Shown here: piece after piece, positions 7,486-18,429 of the stretch
Numbering within the stretch: position 1 is the first letter of the stretch
Layout: the number at the start of each line of letters is the position of its first letter
Assembly: GCF_001647545.1 (NCBI RefSeq)
Contig: NZ_LSZH01000012.1
Location: 368,431 to 432,430, forward strand
DNA length: 64,000 bases
Direction of reading: 5' to 3'
Source of the DNA: Acinetobacter sp. SFB
GTDB lineage: Bacteria > Pseudomonadota > Gammaproteobacteria > Pseudomonadales > Moraxellaceae
Position numbers and translations under genes: made by a program
Notes under the pieces: model-generated
Databases searched by the model: none
Told to the model about the DNA's origin: nothing
Seen by the model: the letters and a program-made list of their open reading frames with translations, nothing else

Positions 7486-8691
7486 ATGTTCCAACATGTT
7501 GATACTTATGCAGGTGATCCAATTCTTTCTCTGATGGAAGAGTTTGGAAAAGACCAACGCTCTCATAAAGTTAATCTAAGTATTGGCTTGTACTACAATG
7601 AAGACAATATTGTTCCTCAACTTAATGCTGTTAAAGCGGCTTATAAAAATATTGCAGCGAGCAATGATCAGGTCAAGCTCTATTTACCTATGGATGGTTT
7701 GAAGTCTTATAACCAAGCCACTCAAGCACTTGTTTTAGGTCAAGATAGTCCAGCCCGTCGTGATGGTCGTGCGGTAACGATTCAAACTTTGGGCGGTTCT
7801 GGTGCACTGAAAGTCGGTGCCGATTTCTTAAAAAAATATTTTTCTCAATCTGATGTTTGGGTCAGCCAACCGACTTGGGAAAATCATATTGCCATCTTTA
7901 ATGGTGCTGGTCTGCACACGCATTTCTATCCCTATTTTGATGCAGCAACCAATGGCGTCAATGTGCACGCAATGCTGGAAAAATTGAGCCAGCTACCGGC
8001 AAAAAGTATTGTGTTATTACACCCGTGTTGCCATAACCCGACAGGTGCAGATTTAGTTCCTGCTGAATGGGATCAAGTGATTGAAGTATTGCAAAAACAG
8101 GATCTGATTCCATTTTTGGATATTGCCTATCAAGGATTTGGTCAAGGGCTAGAGCAAGATGCCTATGCCATTCGTGCCTTAGATCAAGCGGGGATGAGTT
8201 TTATTGTCAGCAATTCATTCTCTAAAATATTCTCGCTCTATGGCGAGCGTATCGGCGGCTTAACCTTTGTCTGTGATGATTCAGCCACTGCACAAAAAGT
8301 ATTGGGGCAATTAAAAGCCACGGTACGTCGTATTTACTCAAGCCCTCCCACTACAGGTGCCTTGCTGGTGGATAATGTTCTAAATGATGCTGATCTGACT
8401 GCACAATGGCAGGCTGAACTGAAAGAAATGCGTGAACGTATTATTAAAATGCGTCAAATTTTGAATGAGAAATTAAGCCAGGCCTTGCCTGAACGTGACT
8501 TTAGTTATCTGGTCAAACAGCAAGGTATGTTTAGCTACACCGGCTTGACGGCTGAGCAAGTGGATATCTTAAAAGATCAATATGCTATTTATCTGGTGCG
8601 CAGTGGTCGTATGTGTGCGGCAGGGCTGAATCTAAGTAATATTGATTATGTCGCTGAGTCTATTGCAGAAGTCATTAAAGCTACTGCTTAA
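7486..8691 (+). CDS. tyrB: Aromatic/aspartate aminotransferase (class I, TyrB-type)
   Basis: A 401-residue PLP-dependent aminotransferase that interconverts aromatic amino acids or aspartate with their 2-oxo acids. The PLP lysine is K247 in [19 protein letters not shown] (183-187) and the C-terminal GRMCAAGLN with the substrate-carboxylate arginine are present. I start at ATG 7486, preceded by GAAGGA; the earlier in-frame TTG at 7450 has no ribosome-binding site. It is divergent from aroG and its attenuator, so entry to aromatic synthesis and the final transamination step are adjacent. Whether aspartate or aromatic substrates are preferred cannot be told from sequence. Confidence 0.9.
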   Translation: MFQHVDTYAGDPILSLMEEFGKDQRSHKVNLSIGLYYNEDNIVPQLNAVKAAYKNIAASNDQVKLYLPMDGLKSYNQATQALVLGQDSPARRDGRAVTIQTLGGSGALKVGADFLKKYFSQSDVWVSQPTWENHIAIFNGAGLHTHFYPYFDAATNGVNVHAMLEKLSQLPAKSIVLLHPCCHNPTGADLVPAEWDQVIEVLQKQDLIPFLDIAYQGFGQGLEQDAYAIRALDQAGMSFIVSNSFSKIFSLYGERIGGLTFVCDDSATAQKVLGQLKATVRRIYSSPPTTGALLVDNVLNDADLTAQWQAELKEMRERIIKMRQILNEKLSQALPERDFSYLVKQQGMFSYTGLTAEQVDILKDQYAIYLVRSGRMCAAGLNLSNIDYVAESIAEVIKATA

Positions 8692-8703
8692 ACAAGCGGA
8701 TAT

Positions 8704-8730
8704 AAAAAACGGGCATATCGCCCGTTTTTT
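8704..8730. terminator. Bidirectional terminator between tyrB and frmA
   Basis: AAAAACGGGC / GCCCGTTTTT hairpin with a short loop and A/T flanks on both sides, between convergent genes. Confidence 0.88.
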
Positions 8731-8743
8731 ATTTTGTAGAAGA

Positions 8744-9913
<1,170 letters not shown>

Positions 9914-9981
9914 TTAATGGCAGATTCAACCTTTAACATGATGATAATATGTACGTATAACTTTATGACTTCATAATAATT

Positions 9982-11535
9982 ATGCAGATTAGACACTCTA
10001 TTCAAGCTGTCTTACTTTCATTTGCAGTCATCACACTGACAGGATGCAGTTTGCCGATGAATGAATCAAAAAATCAATCTCCTATTCACATTCATGCTGA
10101 ACACTGGTTAAACGGTTCCAATGCCGATACACAGATTGCACAAGGCCTAACAGCTTATTTGACACTGGATGATGCCTTTATCAGCATTGCTTCAAGACTT
10201 CATCTGATTAATAAAGCGCAATATAATCTCGATTTGCAGTATTACATTTGGGAAGATGATTCAATTGGACATCTGATGTTAGCTGAGCTTTTAAAAGCAG
10301 CAGATCGTGGAGTCAAAGTTCGATTACTGATTGATGATCAGAACGGAACCCAACTTGATTTCACCTTAAAACAACTGGCAAAACATCCGAATTTTGAGAT
10401 TAAACTGTTTAATCCCTACAAATTCAGAAAATTGCGCGTCATTGATTACGCATTCCGTCTAAAAAACGTTAACCATCGCATGCATAACAAATTGATTATT
10501 GCTGATGGGGCTATAGCGGTAACAGGTGGACGCAATATCAGCCGCGAATACTTTGATGCCAGTGATAATTTCCAGTTTACCGACATGGATATTTTGTTCT
10601 ATGGCACAGCTGTAAAGCAGGCAAATCAAGTGTTTCAGAACTTCTGGAATGATGATTTAAGCTATTCAGTCCAACAACTTCTGGGTGATGCTACTCAAGA
10701 GCAACTTTCCAAATTACGTAAATATTATGAACTGACGGCTTTACAAAAAGATCAGCTGAAAAAACGGATTGAATTGGCGGAAAAACAGATCCATCAGCAC
10801 TTAAAAGACCGTCCCATCAATTGGGCCAAAGCACATTTTATTGCAGATTCACCGGATAAAATTCGTGGAAAAGCCTCAGGTGATCAACTGATTTACCGTC
10901 AGATGCTAAATATTATGGGTGAACCGAAGCAGCATCTCGAACTGGTTTCTGCCTATTTTGTCCCAACCCAAAAAGGTACAGAGTATTTAGCTCAGCTGGT
11001 CAAAAATAATGTTGAGGTTCGCGTACTGACTAACTCATTCATGGCCAATGATGTTCCTTTGGTACATGCCTTTTATAAAAAATATCGTCATGATTTGCTG
11101 CAAGGCGGGATCAAACTGCATGAGTTTAAGCCCTATATCGAACGCAATAAACGTACTTGGTATGAAGTAGTGACAGGCAATGTGATCCCCGCCAAAAATA
11201 AAAATGCTTCAAGTTTACATGCCAAATTTTTTGATATTGACGGCATGGTGTTTATTGGTTCATTTAACTTTGATCCACGTTCAGCCAATTTAAACACTGA
11301 AGTGGGATTGGTGGTTGAATCAAATCTACTTCAAAATCAGATTTCAACCTCACTCGATCAATATTTACCGCAAATTGCTTATGAATTAAAACTCAACCCG
11401 CAAGGTGAAGTAATTTGGCTGGATCATCAAAAAGATGGATCTATCATTGAATATATTCATGACCCTGAAAGTACGAAATTTCAACGTTTTGCCATGAAAG
11501 CAGTATCTTATTTACCGATTGAATGGATGATGTAA
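9982..11535 (+). CDS. Phospholipase D-family lipoprotein (cardiolipin synthase ClsC-like)
   Basis: A 517-residue protein with a lipoprotein signal (lipobox LTGC, Cys22) and two HKD motifs: HRMHNKLIIADGAIAVTGG near 170 and SLHAKFFDIDGMVFIGS near 410. Two HKD boxes form one PLD active site. The closest architecture I know is the YmdC/ClsC-type cardiolipin synthase or a secreted PLD. Some Acinetobacter PLDs contribute to host interaction, but this is not something the sequence shows. Its own promoter probably lies in the 122-base divergent gap with frmA. Confidence 0.87.
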   Translation: MQIRHSIQAVLLSFAVITLTGCSLPMNESKNQSPIHIHAEHWLNGSNADTQIAQGLTAYLTLDDAFISIASRLHLINKAQYNLDLQYYIWEDDSIGHLMLAELLKAADRGVKVRLLIDDQNGTQLDFTLKQLAKHPNFEIKLFNPYKFRKLRVIDYAFRLKNVNHRMHNKLIIADGAIAVTGGRNISREYFDASDNFQFTDMDILFYGTAVKQANQVFQNFWNDDLSYSVQQLLGDATQEQLSKLRKYYELTALQKDQLKKRIELAEKQIHQHLKDRPINWAKAHFIADSPDKIRGKASGDQLIYRQMLNIMGEPKQHLELVSAYFVPTQKGTEYLAQLVKNNVEVRVLTNSFMANDVPLVHAFYKKYRHDLLQGGIKLHEFKPYIERNKRTWYEVVTGNVIPAKNKNASSLHAKFFDIDGMVFIGSFNFDPRSANLNTEVGLVVESNLLQNQISTSLDQYLPQIAYELKLNPQGEVIWLDHQKDGSIIEYIHDPESTKFQRFAMKAVSYLPIEWMM

Positions 11536-11796
11536 TGACAAGTTAATGACACTGAAATTTATAAAGACTTTTTAATCCAATTGGCCTTTTGGTTTTTAAA
11601 AATATGCTGACTGATTTAAATCAATGGGACGGGGTACTTATTTAATTAACGTTATGGTTTTGACTTATACAAGATCGCGTCTTATTTATACATATTTTAG
11701 ATCAATCTACACAATGATTTTACTCATTTCCTGATTTGCTTTAACATTCCACTTTTCGAGTTTTAACTCACATTCTCCTGATCGTGACCCTCTGCA

Positions 11797-12234
11797 ATGC
11801 AATTTTTTGATTTAAGTCGTCAATTTAATTTAAGTAATATTTTAACGCCCTACAAAACACTGAATCAGCTTGGACAACAAAAATGATTTTTAGCCAAAGT
11901 CCGTGTGGAATATGACTGCTTATCTGATTCTGAAATTCTAGAAGGTCAGGCTGTTTTGAAGTCCAGTGAAAATATTCAACTGGAACTGGAATGGCTCATT
12001 CAAGATACCGGTGTGGAATTGCAGGTCTTATTTAAAGGCATTGAAACTGAAGCAAATGAAGAAACCTTGCTCTTGGTTAAAGGTGCTCAAATTATAGATA
12101 GTGATCAGCAGAAAATTTCTGCACAGGCTTTAAGTTTATGGATTGATGGCACATTATTACCGATGCTACCGAATATCCGCCGTGAAATTAAATCCCGTTT
12201 AAATTTATGGGACTATGTTGAATATGATGGATAA
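11797..12234 (+). pseudogene. Hypothetical gene interrupted by an in-frame TGA
   Basis: One frame runs from ATG 11797 (MQFFDLSRQF...) to TAA at 12234, 145 codons, broken only by TGA at 11884-11886 (codon 30). Both sides look like real coding sequence and join as GQQK-stop-FLAKVRVEYD, so a TGG to TGA change at a tryptophan is the simplest explanation. The downstream part could start at GTG 11905 (109 residues) but has no ribosome-binding site there. The C-terminus SRLNLWDYVEYDG suggests a cytoplasmic protein. I do not recognise the family. There is no sign of selenocysteine machinery or a SECIS hairpin near the TGA. Confidence 0.6.
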
Positions 12235-12502
12235 ACTTTAACTTTATTAAGCATATTTAAATATCAAAATTTTGATAATTTTCGATTGCAGCAGTTATTC
12301 ATGTCATGTTTGCAAAAAGATTCGTTTAAAAACTCAATACAACAATGTTCCCCATTTAGGGCATCGTTGCATTTTAAATATGTTTTATTCAAATTTTTTA
12401 TCATAAGCATTGGTATGAATGACCAGTCAGATTACTAAAACTGCATTCAAATTTACTTTATCTTATTGAATTCTATTAAAAATAATAACAAGGAAAATCA
12501 GA

Positions 12503-12988
12503 ATGAATAATCAAGAATGGCGGCATATTCGCAAAGTGGTAAATGATGCTCAAAAATCTGCCCTGCACTGCTCTATTGCCACTGTTGATGCACAGTTGCA
12601 GCCAACTACCACGCCTATAGGCACTGTATTTTTAAGAGAAAACCAAACCGGTTTTTTCTTTGATAGTTATGCTGAATCTTTTAAAGAAAATTTACCGCAG
12701 AATAATAAAGGCTGTATTCAAGCGGTTAATAGCAGCCGGTTATTTTGGTTAAAATCTTTAGTTAAAGGTGAATTTAGCGATTATCCAGGAGTGCGACTCT
12801 ATGTTGAAATTGGGCAACTACGCCCTGCCAGTCATCAAGAGTTAACTCAAATTTTCCAGCGTATCCAAAGTCTGAAATGGAGCAAAGGTAGTCAGTTAAT
12901 CTGGTCTGATTTTACCCATGTGCGGGATTTTACCGTTCATTCGTTTAAATGGGTAAAATACCCCAAAATGATGCCTTTTAACCCATAA
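12503..12988 (+). CDS. Pyridoxamine 5'-phosphate oxidase-like flavin-binding protein
   Basis: A 161-residue protein of the FMN-binding split-barrel superfamily. The N-terminal strand pattern SALHCSIATVDAQLQPTTTPIGTVFLRE is characteristic of general-stress/PNPOx-like proteins. AAGGAAAA precedes the ATG. Such proteins bind FMN, F420 or heme, and the substrate cannot be told. It stands alone, with an unexplained 268-base AT-rich gap before it and a convergent glycosylase-like gene 6 bases after it. Confidence 0.75.
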   Translation: MNNQEWRHIRKVVNDAQKSALHCSIATVDAQLQPTTTPIGTVFLRENQTGFFFDSYAESFKENLPQNNKGCIQAVNSSRLFWLKSLVKGEFSDYPGVRLYVEIGQLRPASHQELTQIFQRIQSLKWSKGSQLIWSDFTHVRDFTVHSFKWVKYPKMMPFNP

Positions 12989-12994
12989 TCTTAC

Positions 12995-13588
12995 TTATAG
13001 TAAGCCTGTTTCTTTAAATAACTGAGCATAGGCTTCGGCTTTTTTCTCCACAGCAAGTGGATAAGCACGAGATGAAGATGGCGTACGATATAAAGTCAGG
13101 TCGCGTTCAGCAAAATAAGTTTGAGAAGATTCACCAATCACAGGTTTAAGTGTTCCTTCAGGCATAGAAAGCATTAAGGTATCTGTGGCTTTATCGCCTG
13201 TGGTCATAATACTGTGACATTGAGGAATCTGTTGTAACAGCTTGGATAAATCAGTCGGTTGGGCTATTTGCAGAAACTTATCAGATGCATTGCCTTTTAA
13301 ACGAATAACCTGATATGCCGTATCAAAAATTGCGATACCTTTTTGGTTTAAAAATTCACGGATCTGTTTTTCCTTAAAATTTTTATTCGCGATATCTAAA
13401 AAGTGTTCTTTATTTTGAAAGAAAACCAAACCAAAAATTTTCCACATATCATTTTGATAATTTGGATAATAGAACTCCATTTTCCAGCGGCTTTTAGGCG
13501 GTGGAAAGCTGCCCATCATCAGTAATTTGGCATTTTCTGGCAGAAAAGGTTCAAGTGGATGGGTTTCAATTTCCAGTTCAGTGCTCAT
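12995..13588 (-). CDS. Uracil-DNA glycosylase superfamily protein
   Basis: A 197-residue protein with the UDG-superfamily pattern. The N-terminal motif LLMMGSFPPPKS corresponds to the water-activating loop. A central MTTGDKATDTL strand follows, and the C-terminal YRTPSSSRAYPL block occupies the DNA-intercalation loop position. It is closer to the uncharacterised mug/SMUG-like uracil glycosylase family proteins than to Ung. A base-excision repair role is inferred from the fold only. Convergent with the flavin-binding protein and followed upstream by an SGNH hydrolase on the same strand with a 30-base gap. Confidence 0.72.
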   Translation of the reverse strand: MSTELEIETHPLEPFLPENAKLLMMGSFPPPKSRWKMEFYYPNYQNDMWKIFGLVFFQNKEHFLDIANKNFKEKQIREFLNQKGIAIFDTAYQVIRLKGNASDKFLQIAQPTDLSKLLQQIPQCHSIMTTGDKATDTLMLSMPEGTLKPVIGESSQTYFAERDLTLYRTPSSSRAYPLAVEKKAEAYAQLFKETGLL

Positions 13589-13618
13589 AACATCCCCTTG
13601 TTCAGTCTTTAGCTTAAT

Positions 13619-14329
13619 CTAAAACATTTGACGGATTTTATCTGCCACTTGTTTACCCCAAAGTGCATATATTTCCTTACTGGGATGAAAACCATCCGTG
13701 GCCATTGCTAAATCAAGTACTTTAAAACGTTCTAAATCGTACTCGATCCATTGCATATTGGCTTGCTGCAGAACAAATTTCGAAAGATTTTTATTCATAC
13801 CTTTGGCATATTGTCCAAATAACCATGCCAATGGATTGGGTAAAGCCGGAAACATGTTCATCGGCGGTACACCAGAGGCAAGAATCAATGCAGGGCTGAA
13901 TTTCTGATTAATTTCCGTATACAGTTGTTGCTGCTTTTTAATCCATTGCTTTGGTGATGTCAGTTTGGTAATGTCATTTACCCCTACAGAGGTAATGACA
14001 ACATCAACATGTTGGGCTGACATACTTTTTGCAGTTTTAAGCACGTGTCCAGTACTATGCCCAGTTTTCGCTTCCAGCATATAACTTATTTCATATTGAT
14101 CTTTTAACTGATTCAACACCGCACCCAGTAAAGCATCTTCCTGACTTTCAACACCAACACCTGCCGCCGCCGAATCGCCTAAAATTAAAATGGACAATGG
14201 CTTTCCTGTTCCAATCATCCCCTGACGGTTTCCTTCGGGTTCTGCTAAGCGTAAGGTCTTTTTTTTGACTACATTACCTTGAATAATCAGGGATGGAATA
14301 AGGATGATCGTTGAAATTTTTAAAAACAT
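13619..14329 (-). CDS. SGNH/GDSL-family esterase
   Basis: A lipase/esterase of the SGNH fold. Block I is LILGDSAAAGVGV (Ser nucleophile), block III is VGVNDIT and the catalytic Asp-His pair is in TDGFHPS. An N-terminal hydrophobic stretch (FLKISTIILIPSLII) suggests a signal sequence or anchor, so it is likely periplasmic or membrane-attached. I place the start at ATG 14329. An in-frame TTG at 14362 would add 11 residues, and neither has a clear ribosome-binding site. Divergent from an unrecognised ORF beginning at 14374. The substrate is unknown. Confidence 0.8.
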   Translation of the reverse strand: MFLKISTIILIPSLIIQGNVVKKKTLRLAEPEGNRQGMIGTGKPLSILILGDSAAAGVGVESQEDALLGAVLNQLKDQYEISYMLEAKTGHSTGHVLKTAKSMSAQHVDVVITSVGVNDITKLTSPKQWIKKQQQLYTEINQKFSPALILASGVPPMNMFPALPNPLAWLFGQYAKGMNKNLSKFVLQQANMQWIEYDLERFKVLDLAMATDGFHPSKEIYALWGKQVADKIRQMF

Positions 14330-14373
14330 AGATGAAGTAAGTTCTGGAAATATCCTGATCAATATACGGTTCT

Positions 14374-14757
14374 ATGTTGTTAAAATCATTGACCGAATGT
14401 GCAGATCGTTATAAATGCCAAGTTCCAATATTTTTAAACATAAAATATTTTTTATTTCAACAATATGAACAATTACTGAATATCCCTAAAGCTTTTGATA
14501 TTTTAGTTGCACAAGCAAAATTGCCACCCATTCAAGCTATATTCATTACTCCACCGAATGATCAGGAACGTCCTAAAGAATTGACTCTAAATCCTGAATT
14601 TTCAAAATTCTTTAGTGAGGAACTTCTCCTCTGGATAGATACTCATGTCCCGAATAAACACAATCCTCAAAACCCCGTATTGCTTGATTCCAGTTTAGAG
14701 GGCTATTTTAGAAACCTCTCCTATTGGGGCGCAGAATTTAAAATTCCAAGCTCATGA
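14374..14757 (+). CDS. Unrecognised protein, possibly a decayed gene
   Basis: A 127-residue ORF with no family I can name. It looks genuinely coding (balanced composition, segments such as KAFDILVAQAKLPPIQAIFI and LEGYFRNLSYWGAEF). It has no signal peptide or membrane segment and no good ribosome-binding site. A second coding-like stretch in a different frame follows at 14780-14860, so the original gene may have been longer and frameshifted. Its start lies only 44 bases from the divergent esterase start. Confidence 0.45.
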   Translation: MLLKSLTECADRYKCQVPIFLNIKYFLFQQYEQLLNIPKAFDILVAQAKLPPIQAIFITPPNDQERPKELTLNPEFSKFFSEELLLWIDTHVPNKHNPQNPVLLDSSLEGYFRNLSYWGAEFKIPSS

Positions 14758-15219
14758 GGTAACTTAAAAAAGTTATATCGGCGGGTATTCTTATGAAATA
14801 TGGCAAGCGATTGTGCAAGATGCTTTCATTAAGTTAATTGGAAAAGAAACCATTTTTTGATTATTAGGTCCTATTTTTAACGATCGGATTTTTTATTCGA
14901 TTTTCTTATTTATTCGATTAAAGTCTGATTACTTTACTGATTAAATTTTAAAAAGCTGTAATTATTCCCTCTAAAGCGAAACTTACTATTCAGTAAATAT
15001 CTTCTTTCAATTCTTTTTAAAATTCAGCTCTATCTATTTAGAATAAAAAAATTAGTTTTTCAGTAAGTTAATGAAAATTAATTCATAAAAAAGCTAAACG
15101 ACTACATTTTTTGGAATAAATTGTCTATGTTTCACACGGGATTCATATTAAAGTGATTCTAATAATTTGAATACGAAACTCTTGTAATTTTATTATTGAC
15201 TTGGCCAAGAGTAATCAAT
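14758..15219. other. Intergenic region with a probable coding remnant
   Basis: Positions 14780-14860 on plus read GGYSYEIWQAIVQDAFIKLI... to a TGA without an initiation codon, which looks like the tail of a broken gene. The remainder is very AT-rich with no ORF, tRNA or clear hairpin. Confidence 0.4.
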
Positions 15220-15531
15220 ATGGACTACTGGAATAGTGTTTTATTAATAGCAATCATTGCAGTCGTGGGTCTGAGTGTTATTACCTTAATAGTCGGCTGT
15301 AAAATTTGGAAAAATCTTGTCGTTACGCTCATCATTTCCACTCTGATCAGCTTTCTCATTTTATGCGCCATTAGTTTTTTGTGGAGACAAGGTGTTTATG
15401 TCCCTTGGAGTAACAATAATCTTTGGAATGAGATCCTTACGTTTGAAATGGGACTCATGAGTTTTGTCATCGGTGGCGTGAGCACCTTCATTATGATGTT
15501 GGGTATTCTTATTTCTAAAAATAATAGATAA
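15220..15531 (+). CDS. Small three-span membrane protein
   Basis: About 103 residues with three hydrophobic segments: roughly residues 6-30, 35-58 and 75-100. I take ATG 15220, which has AAGAG upstream, rather than the in-frame TTG at 15196. No family is recognisable. It lies isolated in an AT-rich stretch beside a decayed region, so it may be accessory DNA. Confidence 0.55.
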   Translation: MDYWNSVLLIAIIAVVGLSVITLIVGCKIWKNLVVTLIISTLISFLILCAISFLWRQGVYVPWSNNNLWNEILTFEMGLMSFVIGGVSTFIMMLGILISKNNR

Positions 15532-15660
15532 TTGCGGTTGCTTATTGTGACCTTAAAACTACTCTTTATATGTTTCCCTTATCTGCCAAATATAAATCCG
15601 CCTTTTGTAAATCTATTATTTTTATTAGCATACTCACTTAAATTTTATTGAAAAATCTAG

Positions 15661-15687
15661 AAAAATAAAAGGCGCATTTAGCGCCTT
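15661..15687 (-). terminator. Terminator of the acyl-CoA dehydrogenase/kinase cluster
   Basis: AAGGCGC / GCGCCTT hairpin with a 5-base loop, followed by TTTATTTTT on the minus strand, directly after the SDR gene. Confidence 0.85.
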
Positions 15688-15702
15688 CGGTTTATTAGAT
15701 CT

Positions 15703-16446
15703 TTAACCCAACTTATTTACCCACTTTAAAGGCAAAATTTTCATTGCCAAACCCAGTGGCAACCATGGCCATTGTGGCACATAAGCTTTGACTGGTGCTT
15801 TTTCAATGGCTTTTACCAGTAAATGCGATCCAGTTTTTTCATCGACTTCAAAAGGCAGTTTCTTTGCGCCTTCATTCAGTTCGGTACGGATATAGCCTGG
15901 GAAAATGGTTGTCACTTTAATAGGCGTATCAATCAGCTCGGCACGAATCCCTTCAGCCAAATGTGCAACTCCAGCCTTGCTTGCTGCATAAGCCGTTAAA
16001 TGTTTAGGCATACCACGCATGGCACTCATCGAAGAAATCATCACCAGATGACCTGAGTTTTGAGCACGGAAAATTTCAACGGCCGCCTCACATTGCGCTA
16101 AAGCAGAAATAAAATTGGTTTCTACCGTGGCACGGTTAATTTCAAAATTTCCCTTACCAATACGACGACCGTCCCCTACACCTGCGTTTACGATCACACG
16201 ATCAATCGTGCCAAAGTCCGCTTTGAAAGCTTTAAACACTTCAAAGACTTGATCGTAATTGGTTACATCCAAAGTTTTTGCAATCACCTGAATGCCATAT
16301 TGGCTTTCAAGTTCTTGTTTTAAAGTTTCTAGACGTTGCAGACGACGTGCGCAAATCGCAAGGTTATAACCTTTTTGTGCAAATTCACGTGCCATACCTG
16401 CACCAATCCCCGAACTTGCTCCGGTAATTAATATTGTTTTTGCCAT
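15703..16446 (-). CDS. Short-chain dehydrogenase/reductase (last gene of ACAD-kinase cluster)
   Basis: A 247-residue classical SDR with the NAD(P)-binding TGASSGIG at residues 8-15, the NAG strand motif (VNAGVGDG), a catalytic Ser in MISSMSAM and YAASK as the catalytic Tyr/Lys. The Arg-Arg after strand 2 (CARRLQRL) suggests NADP preference. It is the fourth gene of a minus-strand run starting with the acyl-CoA dehydrogenase at 19.7 kb. In the levulinate pathway an SDR (LvaD) works beside homologues of the kinase and dehydrogenase here, so a hydroxy/oxo-acid step is plausible. That is inference. Confidence 0.85.
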   Translation of the reverse strand: MAKTILITGASSGIGAGMAREFAQKGYNLAICARRLQRLETLKQELESQYGIQVIAKTLDVTNYDQVFEVFKAFKADFGTIDRVIVNAGVGDGRRIGKGNFEINRATVETNFISALAQCEAAVEIFRAQNSGHLVMISSMSAMRGMPKHLTAYAASKAGVAHLAEGIRAELIDTPIKVTTIFPGYIRTELNEGAKKLPFEVDEKTGSHLLVKAIEKAPVKAYVPQWPWLPLGLAMKILPLKWVNKLG

Positions 16447-16476
16447 GACCTATTCCTTTTCCTATTTTTTTTAATC

Positions 16477-17175
16477 TTAAATCCATGTCAGCAATTGAGG
16501 ATCTGCAGCTTTAATAAAATGATGCTCATTTAAACTCAGTAATTGCGGCTGGTTTCCCACTAAACGTAACGTAGTCATACTGGTATTGGTAATCGCCCAG
16601 TTCAGTGCAAAAATACGATTTGCATTAAGTTCGAGTAGTTTTCCAGCAGCCACCGAAATTACCCCACCTGAGGTAAACACCACGGCATAACGAGGTTTGG
16701 TTTTTGCCAGTTCATCACTTAAATTTTGTAGTGCAGTTTCTACACGGCTTTTAAAATTTGGCCAGGATTCGTCATATTCATGGTGGTATTCACCACCCGT
16801 CCAGCGTTCAATGGCACCTTCGAAAATTTTGGCTAAATAGGCACGTGGATTCGCTTCATTTTCGACATCCTGTTTTAATAAATGCGGTTCATTAAAGCGT
16901 GGTTCATATTGGGCAAAAACCTGTTGATGATTAAACTCATTCCAGACATTGTCAGTGATGATATGCGTATCAGGAAAACATTCCGCCAAAGCAAGATTGG
17001 CGGTTTGTTGATGGCGCTGCATGGAACCGGCAACCACATAAGGTTCTTCTTTCAGAATATGATTAAAATACTGACCCAATAATTTTGCCTGTAATTCGCC
17101 ATTCGGTGAAAGTTTGTCATAACTTTCTGCGCCAAAGGATGCCTGTCCATGACGAATCAGATAGATCGTGGTCAT
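16477..17175 (-). CDS. Histidine phosphatase (phosphoglycerate-mutase-like)
   Basis: A 232-residue histidine phosphatase. RHG with the nucleophilic His is at residues 8-10 (LIRHGQASF), a second Arg is in SMQRHQQTA and the C-terminal FTSGGVIS replaces the usual THGGV, so the second catalytic His of the family is Ser here. The ATG overlaps the stop of the upstream kinase gene (ATGA), showing translational coupling. In this cluster it could remove phosphate from a phosphorylated acyl intermediate or act in repair. The substrate is unknown. Confidence 0.82.
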   Translation of the reverse strand: MTTIYLIRHGQASFGAESYDKLSPNGELQAKLLGQYFNHILKEEPYVVAGSMQRHQQTANLALAECFPDTHIITDNVWNEFNHQQVFAQYEPRFNEPHLLKQDVENEANPRAYLAKIFEGAIERWTGGEYHHEYDESWPNFKSRVETALQNLSDELAKTKPRYAVVFTSGGVISVAAGKLLELNANRIFALNWAITNTSMTTLRLVGNQPQLLSLNEHHFIKAADPQLLTWI

Positions 17176-18299
17176 TTTACTTTTCCTAAAATTTCCTGAA
17201 GTTTTGCTTTATATTTCTGTGCAATATCATTGGCTTCAAACTTTTGCTTACCAATCAGTTTTAATGCACGAATATGCAAGGCATGAATGACAATCCAGAA
17301 GTCTTTAAATGCCGGATTATTGGTCTGTTGATGATAATAACGATAATAAATTTGTTGCGCGATCACGGCTAAACGGAAGATCCCGAACACTTCATAAAAA
17401 GTCCAGTTTTCAGTTTGCAAATTCATCTTTTCTAAATAGTAATCGACCACTTGTTTACGGCTACACATGCCTTTTAAATGGGTAGGCTGACGACGTGTCG
17501 CTTTAAAAACTTGAGGATCCGTCTCTTCAACCCAATAGGCTAAAGCACAACCCAAATCCATCAGCGGATCGCCCAGAGTTGCCATTTCCCAGTCCAGCAC
17601 ACCAATAATTTGAGTTGGATTATGTGGATCTAAAATTAGATTATCAAAACGCCAGTCGTTATGAATGATGCAACAAGTCGAATCAGCAGGAATGTTGTCT
17701 TTAAGCCAGTTACGTACATATTTAAATGACGGTACATTGATGGTATGCGCTTTCTCAAACCGAGCATCCCAGCCCTCAACCTGACGACGACAGTATCCGT
17801 CTCCCTTACCCAGTTTTTCAAGCTCTGTCCCTTGATAAGGTACTTGATGTAGCTCGATCAATTTATCAATGACATTGGTACACAGGTGGCGAACTTGGGC
17901 TTCTGTGAAATGTAATTCTTTGGGTAAGTTGGCACGAGGAATAATGCCCTCAATCCGTTGCATCACATAAAAATCACAGCCAATTACAGATTCATCCTGA
18001 CACAAGACCACCATTTCAGGCAAAACGGGATAGAAAGGTGCCAGATTTTTTTGCACATTGTATTCACGTACCATGTCATGGGCAGATTTGGCTTTTGTGC
18101 CTTTGGGTGGACGACGCAAAATTAAATCGGCGTTGTCATATTTCAAACGGTAAGTCCAATTAGATGCCCCACCTGAATATTGGGTGACATCCACCTGACC
18201 TTGCAGATCAATACCTTGTTGTTTAAGCCAATTTTCTACCGCAACCACGTCCAGCTCTTCACCTTCACGGACATTTCCACCGACATCAATCACTGACAT
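17172..18299 (-). CDS. APH-family kinase, ACAD10/11 N-domain or LvaA-like
   Basis: A 375-residue aminoglycoside-phosphotransferase-fold kinase. The nucleotide loop is YSGGASNWTYRLKY, LRRPP holds the ATP-binding Lys/Arg region, the Brenner motif is HNDWRFDNLIL (catalytic Asp) and the Mg-binding Asp is in VLDWEMATLGDP. This subgroup acts on acyl-CoA substrates rather than antibiotics. LvaA of Pseudomonas putida phosphorylates 4-hydroxyvaleryl-CoA, and the human ACAD10/11 kinase domain acts similarly. The acyl-CoA dehydrogenase just upstream is the expected partner. It overlaps the following phosphatase gene by 4 bases. Confidence 0.85.
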   Translation of the reverse strand: MSVIDVGGNVREGEELDVVAVENWLKQQGIDLQGQVDVTQYSGGASNWTYRLKYDNADLILRRPPKGTKAKSAHDMVREYNVQKNLAPFYPVLPEMVVLCQDESVIGCDFYVMQRIEGIIPRANLPKELHFTEAQVRHLCTNVIDKLIELHQVPYQGTELEKLGKGDGYCRRQVEGWDARFEKAHTINVPSFKYVRNWLKDNIPADSTCCIIHNDWRFDNLILDPHNPTQIIGVLDWEMATLGDPLMDLGCALAYWVEETDPQVFKATRRQPTHLKGMCSRKQVVDYYLEKMNLQTENWTFYEVFGIFRLAVIAQQIYYRYYHQQTNNPAFKDFWIVIHALHIRALKLIGKQKFEANDIAQKYKAKLQEILGKVK

Positions 18300-18429
18300 G
18301 CTTATTTCCCTAAATCTTCAATTTTAAAAGACTTGTTACTCTACTTATTTATACCGTTTTCATTTTCCATTGACAGGAAAATTTGAATAAAGTTGTAAGA
18401 ACTCTCATCTAAACACTATTTTTTAAATT

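Noticed and set aside
11884..11886. TGA as selenocysteine or programmed readthrough
   Set aside because: No SECIS-like hairpin follows, the gene is not from a redox family, and a tryptophan codon is one base away.
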